Source: CAZDQL01 sp964507325 (GTDB taxonomy: Bacteria; Planctomycetota; UBA1135; GCA-002686595). Taken from it: a DNA stretch of 31,049 nt. Below, one piece after another: positions 21,621 through 27,982 of this stretch (within the stretch, counting starts at the first letter, position 1; each line of letters opens with the position of its first letter). The stretch is from the NCBI GenBank assembly GCA_964507325.1, contig CAZDQL010000074.1, positions 1 to 31,049 of the forward strand. Direction: 5' to 3'. Both the position numbers and the translations under genes were made by a program. Below the pieces are notes generated by a model. That model ran no database searches. It had not been told where the DNA came from and was given only the letters and a program-made list of their open reading frames with translations.

Positions 21621-23834
21621 CTAATCCTCCTCCTGGCGCTCGAAGACCTGCGGCTCCCCCTCGGGTCCTTGATGGAACTCGAAGGCCGTGGCCCGGCCCT
21701 CCTCGTCCACGAGGAAGTGCAAACGCAGCACGGGGCTGTTCTCGAGGTGGAACCAGCCCGGTTCCTCCTCCGCCGTGAGCGCGAAGGTCCGCTCCGGCGG
21801 GAAGAGCAGCGCCAGCTCGCCGTCGGCGATGTCGACGGTCCAGACCGGCGCCTCCTGTGGCCCATCCTCCGGGCCGTAGGTCCCCAGGTAGGCGCCGTAG
21901 CGCTCGCGCGCGGCCTCGTTCAGCGCCGACCGCTCCTCGTCGCTGAGCAGCATGCGCAGCACCGCCTTCGAGCGTTCGAAGGCGGTGGGGTCCGCGCCGC
22001 CCCAGTGGGCGCGCTCGATGAACCAGCGCTCCTCCTGCCCCGTCTCCGGTCGCATCACCACGGTGCGCGTCGGCAGGCGTACCCCTTCGAAGTCGCGGTA
22101 CTCGTCGTGGGTCACGAGGCACTCCCGCTCCCCCTCGCGACCGGCGAAGAGACCCGTGTCGCGCTCGAAGAAGAGCTTGCGGACCCCTCCGCGGCGGGAG
22201 ATGACCCCCACCTCCCAACAGGGACGCCCGCCGAACTCGACCGGGCCGGCGGTCACGGCGTCCTGGTAGATCCTCTGCCAGTGGAGGTCGCGCAGGAGGC
22301 CGCTGGTGTCCGCCACCTCGGTCAGCTCCACCCCCTCGAGGATGCGGTCCCCGTAGAAGGGATCGAGCACCCAGCCCACTTCCCCGTCGTAGCAGGTCTG
22401 AACCTTGCCGAAGGTCCCCAGATCGTAGACCTGCGCCCACTTCTCGGGGGTCCAGTGGATCGTCATCGGGCAGCGGGTGATGCCGGCGCCGGTGCTCTCC
22501 AGCTCCCCCTCGAGGCGCAGGGAGGTGCGCTCCTTCCAGGCGCTCCCCTCCGGTCCGGCGGTGGCTTCCAGGTGGCGGCGGAAGAGCTCCGCCGCGGAGG
22601 GGGCCTCCCCGGCTGCGGGCGACGCCTCCGCGACCGTCGTCGCCCCCGGCTGGCGATGATCGACGCAGCAGAGCTCCCCCAGGCTGCTGCGGCAGTAGAC
22701 GCGGCCATGCGCCAGGACCGGGGTGGTCCAGGACTCGCCGCCGTCGAGCAGGTGGATGCGCCACAGCTCGCGGAACTCCTCGGCGTTCGCCTCGGCGATC
22801 AGGAGGTCCCCCTTCGAGGAGAGGACCAGGAGGCGCCCCCCCGCCGCGCCGACGGCACCCATCCCGAGGCCGCGCACGCGCCAGCGCTCCTCCCCCTCGA
22901 GGTCGATGCACTTCAGCATCGACTCGTCGAAGCCGTAAATGAAGTCGCCCAGGCGCACGCAGCCGCTGACCTTGTTGCGGAACTGCCGGTTGAGCCAGAG
23001 GGCCTGCGCTTCCCCCTCCTCCGGCAGGTCGACCAGCGCCGCGCCGACGTCGTAGGCGGCGCTGATGAAGATCCGCCCGTCGTCGATGATCAGCGGCGTA
23101 CCGGCGTTGACGCCCCCCGCCGCGCCCCGCCAGGGGAAGCGGTAGAGCTCCTCGAAGCTCTCGCGGTCGACGACGATCAGTCCCGGTCCGGCGAAGACCG
23201 CCAGGCAGGCGCGGCCGCGCAGGTCGAAGGGGAGGGGGTTGGCGTACCCCCCGTCACCCGAGTCCTCGCTGCGACGCAGGACGTCACCGTTCTGCGGGTC
23301 GATCTCGGTGAGGGTGCCGCCGAAGAGCAGGAAGAGCCGCCCGTCGAGCCATAGCGGTGAGGCGGGGAAGCCGTAGGTGGTCAGCTCGAGCTCCAGCTCG
23401 GCGAAGTAGTCGCGCTCCCAGATCACCCCGCCCGTCTTCGCGTCCAGGCACAGACCGTGCCCCTCCCGGCTCTTGACGTAGACGCGCCCGTCCGCGACCA
23501 CCGGAGTGCTCTGCGTCCCGCCGCCGTGGAAGCGGTCGAGGGTCTGGGCGGAGAAGCTGTGGCGCCAGCGCTCCTCGCCCGTGGCGGCGTCGAGGCACAG
23601 GACGCTGTCGAGCTCCTGCTCCGGGTCGTGCCCCAGGGTGAAGAGCGCGTCGCCGACGACCGTGACGCAGGAGTACCCGAGTCCCACCTGCACCCGCCAG
23701 GCGAAGGTGCCGACGGAGGCCCAGGTGGTCTCGCGGGAGATCCCGTCGCGGTGGGGGCCGAGCCAGCAGGGCCAGTCCGACGCAGGCGTCTGGCAGAGGG
23801 ACGTGGACGCGAGGAGGAGAAGGGTGGAGAGCAT
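21621..23834 (-). CDS. Secreted three-domain protein: PQQ-like propeller, LolA-like domain, DUF3471-like domain
   Basis: This 737-residue protein starts at ATG 23834 with a signal peptide (MLSTLLLLASTSLCQTPA) and the SDWPCWLGPHRDG signature; TACACT ends 6 nt before the ATG. Residues ~19-392 are a PQQ-like propeller (CLDAATGEERWRH, CLDAKTGGVIWER, CIDLEGEERWRV). After an alanine-rich linker (~393-412), residues ~413-615 resemble LolA/LolB-type lipoprotein-sorting or sigma-E-regulator folds: a leading helix LFRRHLEATAG, then antiparallel strands such as MTIHWTPEKWAQVYDLG and KLFFERDTGLFAGREG. Residues ~645-735 resemble DUF3471-type beta-domains (YGAYLGTYG, LALLFPPERTFALTAEEE, ATAFEFHQG). LolA-like folds bind acyl chains, so this protein may bind a lipid or hydrophobic ligand beside the propeller; that is inference. 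Confidence 0.85.
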   Translation of the reverse strand: MLSTLLLLASTSLCQTPASDWPCWLGPHRDGISRETTWASVGTFAWRVQVGLGYSCVTVVGDALFTLGHDPEQELDSVLCLDAATGEERWRHSFSAQTLDRFHGGGTQSTPVVADGRVYVKSREGHGLCLDAKTGGVIWERDYFAELELELTTYGFPASPLWLDGRLFLLFGGTLTEIDPQNGDVLRRSEDSGDGGYANPLPFDLRGRACLAVFAGPGLIVVDRESFEELYRFPWRGAAGGVNAGTPLIIDDGRIFISAAYDVGAALVDLPEEGEAQALWLNRQFRNKVSGCVRLGDFIYGFDESMLKCIDLEGEERWRVRGLGMGAVGAAGGRLLVLSSKGDLLIAEANAEEFRELWRIHLLDGGESWTTPVLAHGRVYCRSSLGELCCVDHRQPGATTVAEASPAAGEAPSAAELFRRHLEATAGPEGSAWKERTSLRLEGELESTGAGITRCPMTIHWTPEKWAQVYDLGTFGKVQTCYDGEVGWVLDPFYGDRILEGVELTEVADTSGLLRDLHWQRIYQDAVTAGPVEFGGRPCWEVGVISRRGGVRKLFFERDTGLFAGREGERECLVTHDEYRDFEGVRLPTRTVVMRPETGQEERWFIERAHWGGADPTAFERSKAVLRMLLSDEERSALNEAARERYGAYLGTYGPEDGPQEAPVWTVDIADGELALLFPPERTFALTAEEEPGWFHLENSPVLRLHFLVDEEGRATAFEFHQGPEGEPQVFERQEED

Positions 23835-23887
23835 GGCTGGAGTGTACGCCTGAACGAGCCTAGTACGGTGGACCACTCCCGACCCGG

Positions 23888-23893
23888 TATCCT
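23888..23893 (+). promoter_or_regulatory. -10-like hexamer placed for a leaderless start at 23900
   Basis: TATCCT ends exactly 6 nt before ATG 23900, and no Shine-Dalgarno sequence lies between. With usual spacing the transcript would begin at the start codon. The same placement occurs before 20236 (TACCCT), 23834 (TACACT) and 16985 (TATCCC). No -35 consensus is visible. Confidence 0.4.
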
Positions 23894-23899
23894 GTCCCG

Positions 23900-25435
23900 A
23901 TGCACATCGCCACCCCCGCGACTCTGCTGCTCCTCGTTAGCACTCCCCAAACCCAAGACTGGCCGATGTGGGGCCACGGCCCCAGTCGCAACATGACCTG
24001 CGAGGTCGAGGGTCTGCCCGCGACCTTCAAGGCCGGTCGCTACAAAGGAGTCTCCGACGAGATCGACCTGGAGACGACCGAGAACGTCGCCTGGGTCGCC
24101 AGGCTCGGTTCCCAGACCTACGGCAACGCCACCGTCGCCGGCGGGCGCGTCTACGTCGGCACCAACAACGAGCCGTCGCGGGATGCGCGCTTCGAGGGGG
24201 ATCGCTCGGCGCTCCTCTGCCTGGACGCGGCCAGCGGCGAGCGCCTCTGGGAGCTCAGCGTGCCCAAGCTGGGGACCGGTCAGGTCAGCGACTGGGAGCA
24301 CCTGGGGATCTGCTCCTCGCCGGCGGTGGACGGGGATCGGGTCTACGTCGTCACCACCCGCGGCGAGGTGGCCTGCCTCGACGTCAAGGGGATGGCCGAC
24401 GGCAACGACGGTCCCTTCGAGGACGAAGGGCTCTACCTCGCCTGGCCCAGCGAGGAGCCGCTGGAGCTGGCGGAGACCGACGCCGACATCCTGTGGGTCT
24501 TCGACATGATCGGGGTCCTGGGGGTCCAACCCCACAACGTCACCTCCAGCTCGCCCCTGGTGGTGGGGGACCACGTGTGGGCCTCCACCTCGAATGGGCG
24601 CAACGTCGACCACGACGAGATCCCCGCCCCCGAGGCGCCGAGCCTGATCCTGCTCGACAAGCTGACCGGGAAGCTCCTGGCGCAGGAGGCCTCCGGCCTC
24701 TCGGCGCGCCTGTTGCACGCCAACTGGACCTCCCCCGCGTACTTGAAGACCGACGAGCTGGAGCTCGCCATCTTCGGCGGGCCGGACGGTTGGGTGTACG
24801 CCTTCGAGCCGGAGCCGCAGCCGGTGCAGGAGGGGGAGGGCCCCGCGCTCCTGAAGGAGCGCTGGCGCTGCGACGCCAACCCCCCCGAGCTGCGCGAGAA
24901 GGACGGAGAGCCGGTCCCCTACGGCCACCGCGACGGACCGAGCGAGATCATCGGCACGCCGCTCGTCTGGGAGGGGAAGGTCTACGCCCAGATCGGGCAG
25001 GACCCCGAGTACGGCGAGGGCTCCGGCAACCTGGTCTGCATCGACCCCAGCGGCGAGGGGGACGTGACCGGGAGCCACATCCTGTGGAGCTTCGGCGAGA
25101 TCCACCGCTCCCTCTCGTCGATGGCCTGCCGGGACGGCCTGCTCTTCACCGCCGACTACCCCGGCTTCATCTACTGCCTCGATGCGCAGAGCGGCGAACG
25201 GGTGTGGGTCCACGACACGATGGGTCGCATCTGGGCCTCGCCGGTGGTGGTGGATGGGCGCCTCTTCCTGGGGAACGAGGACGGCTACATGACCGTCATC
25301 CCTGCGACGCGGGAGTACGAGCGCGGGAAGGTGGTCGAGATCGACGTGCGCGCGCCGGTCTACTCGTCGTTGGTGGTGGCGGGGGGGGTGATGTACTTCT
25401 CGACGCACACGCATCTGTACGCTGTGGCGCAATGA
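23900..25435 (+). CDS. Secreted PQQ-like beta-propeller protein
   Basis: This 511-residue protein has a short signal peptide (MHIATPATLLLLVSTPQTQ) and a diverged signature, QDWPMWGHGPSRNM. Blades show as CLDAASGERLWELS, LDKLTGKLLAQEA, CLDAQSGERVWVHD and a terminal YFSTHTHLYAVAQ. A long insertion between early blades (CLDVKGMADGNDGPFEDEGL, then WVFDMIGVLGVQPHNVTSSS) is characteristic of a larger planctomycete propeller subfamily in which the blades are spaced by loops. No cofactor-binding signature was found. The gene is divergent from the three-domain propeller gene (65-nt gap) and its stop overlaps the next start by ATGA, so the two propellers are made together. Confidence 0.87.
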   Translation: MHIATPATLLLLVSTPQTQDWPMWGHGPSRNMTCEVEGLPATFKAGRYKGVSDEIDLETTENVAWVARLGSQTYGNATVAGGRVYVGTNNEPSRDARFEGDRSALLCLDAASGERLWELSVPKLGTGQVSDWEHLGICSSPAVDGDRVYVVTTRGEVACLDVKGMADGNDGPFEDEGLYLAWPSEEPLELAETDADILWVFDMIGVLGVQPHNVTSSSPLVVGDHVWASTSNGRNVDHDEIPAPEAPSLILLDKLTGKLLAQEASGLSARLLHANWTSPAYLKTDELELAIFGGPDGWVYAFEPEPQPVQEGEGPALLKERWRCDANPPELREKDGEPVPYGHRDGPSEIIGTPLVWEGKVYAQIGQDPEYGEGSGNLVCIDPSGEGDVTGSHILWSFGEIHRSLSSMACRDGLLFTADYPGFIYCLDAQSGERVWVHDTMGRIWASPVVVDGRLFLGNEDGYMTVIPATREYERGKVVEIDVRAPVYSSLVVAGGVMYFSTHTHLYAVAQ

Positions 25436-26601
25436 GGTACGGGCTGCTGCTCACGCTGCTCGCCGCTTGCTCCGACACGTCTCGATCGGATCCGGCGCCG
25501 CAATCGACGGCACCTTCTCCCTCCCTCACCCCCGGCGAGTGGGTGAGCTGGCGCGGCGATCCCGCCCAACGCGGCGTGGCTCCGGGAACCCTGGCGGACG
25601 ACTTCGAGGTGGCTTGGACCTTCCAGGCGGGTGGGGCGATCGTCTCCTCGCCCGTGGTCGCCGATGGCCGCGTCTACTTCGGCAGCGACGACCAGAAGGT
25701 GCGCGCACTGTCGCTCGAGACGGGGGAGGAGCTGTGGTTCCACCTGACGGAGGACTTCATCGAAGCGCCCCCCCTGGCCCACGGTGACGGCGTCTACATC
25801 GGGTCCAACGACTTCTACCTCTACGCCCTCGACGCACGCACGGGGGAGCGTCGCTGGCGCTTCGAGACCGACGACAAGATCGTCGGCGGCGCCGCGGCGA
25901 TCCCCGCCGCCGAGGGGGAGGGGACCTGGATCGTCTTCGGCAGCTACGACAGTCGCCTCTACTGCCTCGACGCCGCCAGTGGGGAAGAGGTGTGGCGCTA
26001 CCAGACCGCCAACTACATCAACGGCACCCCCGCCGTCGCCGAGGGTCGAGCGGTCTTCGGTGGCTGCGACGCGGTGCTGCACGTGGTCGAGCTCGCCACG
26101 GGGGAGGCGCGCCTCGAGGTGCCCTTGGGTGAGGAGTGTCAGGTCGCGGGCTCGACGGCTCTCGCGGGTGGACGCGCCTTCCTCGGCCACTACGGCAACG
26201 CCTTCGTCTGCGTCGACCTCGAGAGCGGCGAGACGCTGTGGGCCCACCGCCACCCCCAGCACCCCTTCTTCAGCTCCGCGTCGGTGACCGACGAGCGCGT
26301 GCTCTTCGGCGGTCGGGACCGGGCGCTGCACTGCGTCCGGCGCGACGACGGAGAGCCGCTCTGGAGCTTCCCCACCCGCCGCAAGCTCGACGGCTCCCCG
26401 GTGGTCTGCGGCGACAAGGTGGTCTTCGGTTCCGGGGACGGGGTGCTGTACGTCCTTTCCCTGGAAGACGGGGAGCAGGTCTGGTCCTACGAGATCGGCA
26501 AGGCGATCGTCGCCTCGCCCGCGGTGGTGGGGGGCCGGATCCTGGTGGGGGCGAACGACGGGCGCATGTACTGCTTCGTGCCGCGCGCGGCGGGGGAGTA
26601 G
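25432..26601 (+). CDS. PQQ-like beta-propeller lipoprotein
   Basis: I start at ATG 25432, overlapping the previous stop (ATGA). The 389-residue product begins MRYGLLLTLLAACSD, a short but clear lipoprotein signal with C13 as the lipidated residue. A serine/proline-rich linker leads to GEWVSWRGDPAQRG, a diverged version of the DWPxxRGP signature. Blades are very regular: ALSLETGEELWFH, ALDARTGERRWRF, CLDAASGEEVWRY, CVDLESGETLWAH, CVRRDDGEPLWSF and VLSLEDGEQVWSYE, with the closing MYCFVPRA. Its length and lipid anchor resemble BamB, the outer-membrane assembly lipoprotein, although this family is broad. It forms one unit with the propeller gene upstream and the glycosyltransferase gene 3 nt downstream. 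Confidence 0.87.
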   Translation: MRYGLLLTLLAACSDTSRSDPAPQSTAPSPSLTPGEWVSWRGDPAQRGVAPGTLADDFEVAWTFQAGGAIVSSPVVADGRVYFGSDDQKVRALSLETGEELWFHLTEDFIEAPPLAHGDGVYIGSNDFYLYALDARTGERRWRFETDDKIVGGAAAIPAAEGEGTWIVFGSYDSRLYCLDAASGEEVWRYQTANYINGTPAVAEGRAVFGGCDAVLHVVELATGEARLEVPLGEECQVAGSTALAGGRAFLGHYGNAFVCVDLESGETLWAHRHPQHPFFSSASVTDERVLFGGRDRALHCVRRDDGEPLWSFPTRRKLDGSPVVCGDKVVFGSGDGVLYVLSLEDGEQVWSYEIGKAIVASPAVVGGRILVGANDGRMYCFVPRAAGE

Positions 26602-26604
26602 GCG

Positions 26605-27891
26605 GTGAGGATCTTCCAGCTCACCCCCGGCACGGGACACTTCTACTGCGGGAGCTGCCTGCGCGACGCAGCCCTGGCCACGGCCCTCGGGCGGGCGGGG
26701 CACGACGCGCAGATCGTGCCCCTCTACCTGCCCTTGCACCTGGAGGACGGCGATCCGGTGCCGGGCGGCCGGGTGCACATGGGGGGCATCAAGGTCTTCC
26801 TGCAGCACAAGCTCCCGGTCCTGGGGCGCCTCCCCGGGCTCCTGGCCGATCGCCTCGACCGCCCCGGGCTCCTGCGCTGGGCGGCGGCGCGCGGCCGGAT
26901 GACCGATCCCGCCGGGTTGGCGTCCCTGACCCTCTCGATGCTGCGCGGGGAGGAGGGGCGGTCGAAGGCCGCGCTGGCGGAGCTCGCCAGTTGGCTCGAA
27001 GACCAGCCGCGACCCGACGTGGTGCTCCTGTCGAACGCGATGCTGGCCGGCCTCGCGCGCCAGGTGCGCGCCGCGACGGGGGCGCCGATCGTCGTCACCT
27101 TGCAGGGCGAGGCACCCTTCCTCGACGCCCTGCCCGAGCCGCAGCGCGCCGAGGCCTGGTCGATCCTCGCGGAGCGAGCGCGGGAGCTGGACGGCTTCGT
27201 GGCGGTCAGCCACTGGTACGGAGCCCTGATGCGCGAGCGCCTGGGGCTCTCCCCCGAGAAGGTGCACGTCGTCCACAACGGAATCGACGCTTCCGAGTTC
27301 GCGGCGGTCGAGTACCAGCCTCCCGGCGAGCCGACCGTGGGCTACCTGGCGCGCATGTGCGCGGACAAGGGACTGCCGCAGTTGGTGGAGGCCTACCTGC
27401 TCTTGCGCGAGGAGTTGCCGCAGGCGCGGCTCGCCGTGTGCGGCGTGCAGTTGGCCGAGGATCGCCCCCAGGTCGCGCGCCTGCGCCAACGCCTGGAGGA
27501 CGCGGGAGCCGGCGCAGCCGTCACCTTCCAGTCCAACGTCGATCGAGCGACCAAGCTCCAGTTCCTGCGCGGGATCTCCGTCCTCTCCGTCCCCGCCACC
27601 TACGGCGAGTCCTTCGGTCTCTACCTGCTGGAGGCGATGGCGGCGGGGGTCCCGGTGGTGCAGCCCTACTGCGCGGCGTTCCCCGAGGTGCTCGAGGCCA
27701 CCGGAGGCGGTCTGCTGGTTCCCTCCGCCGAGCCGCGGGAGCTGGCGCGCGGGCTCGCCACTCTGCTGGGCGATCCCGCACGCGCTCGCTCCCTCGGCCA
27801 GGCAGGACGGGCAGCGGTGATCGAGCGCTTCAGTGTGGAGCGCATGGCGGCGAAAGTGGGGCGGGTCTTGGCAGGAGTGGCCACGCAGTAG
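26605..27891 (+). CDS. GT4-family glycosyltransferase
   Basis: This 428-residue protein starts at GTG 26605, 3 nt after the lipoprotein stop. It has the GT-B fold hallmarks of family 4: an N-terminal glycine-rich loop in LTPGTGHFYCGSCLRDAALA, a linker HVVHNGID (221-228), VGYLARMCADKGLPQLVEAY opening the second domain, and the nucleotide-sugar-binding EX7E motif E335-SFGLYLL-E343 followed by AMAAGVPVV. The N-terminal CGSC pair (C15, C18) is unusual for GT4 enzymes and could bind metal or be redox-active. It transfers a sugar from a nucleotide donor in the cytoplasm to an unknown acceptor. Its place behind two propeller genes suggests a link to envelope or exported glycoconjugates, by inference only. 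Confidence 0.92.
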   Translation: MRIFQLTPGTGHFYCGSCLRDAALATALGRAGHDAQIVPLYLPLHLEDGDPVPGGRVHMGGIKVFLQHKLPVLGRLPGLLADRLDRPGLLRWAAARGRMTDPAGLASLTLSMLRGEEGRSKAALAELASWLEDQPRPDVVLLSNAMLAGLARQVRAATGAPIVVTLQGEAPFLDALPEPQRAEAWSILAERARELDGFVAVSHWYGALMRERLGLSPEKVHVVHNGIDASEFAAVEYQPPGEPTVGYLARMCADKGLPQLVEAYLLLREELPQARLAVCGVQLAEDRPQVARLRQRLEDAGAGAAVTFQSNVDRATKLQFLRGISVLSVPATYGESFGLYLLEAMAAGVPVVQPYCAAFPEVLEATGGGLLVPSAEPRELARGLATLLGDPARARSLGQAGRAAVIERFSVERMAAKVGRVLAGVATQ

Positions 27892-27927
27892 CGCACCCAG
27901 ACCTGCTTCGAAGCCCATCTCGAAGAG

Positions 27928-27960
27928 GAGGCCGGCTCCCCCAAGCGGGGAGCCGGCCTC
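27928..27960. terminator. Strong bidirectional hairpin between convergent genes
   Basis: GAGGCCGGCTCCCC (27928-27941) pairs perfectly over 14 bp with GGGGAGCCGGCCTC (27947-27960) around CAAGC. It sits between the GT4 stop at 27891 and the converging stop at 27983. Neither side has a proper T-run, but length, perfection and position make a shared terminator likely. Confidence 0.75.
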
Positions 27961-27982
27961 GTTCACTGTCCAGTCGGAAGGG

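Noticed and set aside
20209..22911. Long minus-strand open frame spanning a propeller gene and part of the three-domain gene
   Set aside because: It is in the wrong frame relative to the real 21621-23834 gene and antisense to the 20236 propeller; its product has no recognisable motif.
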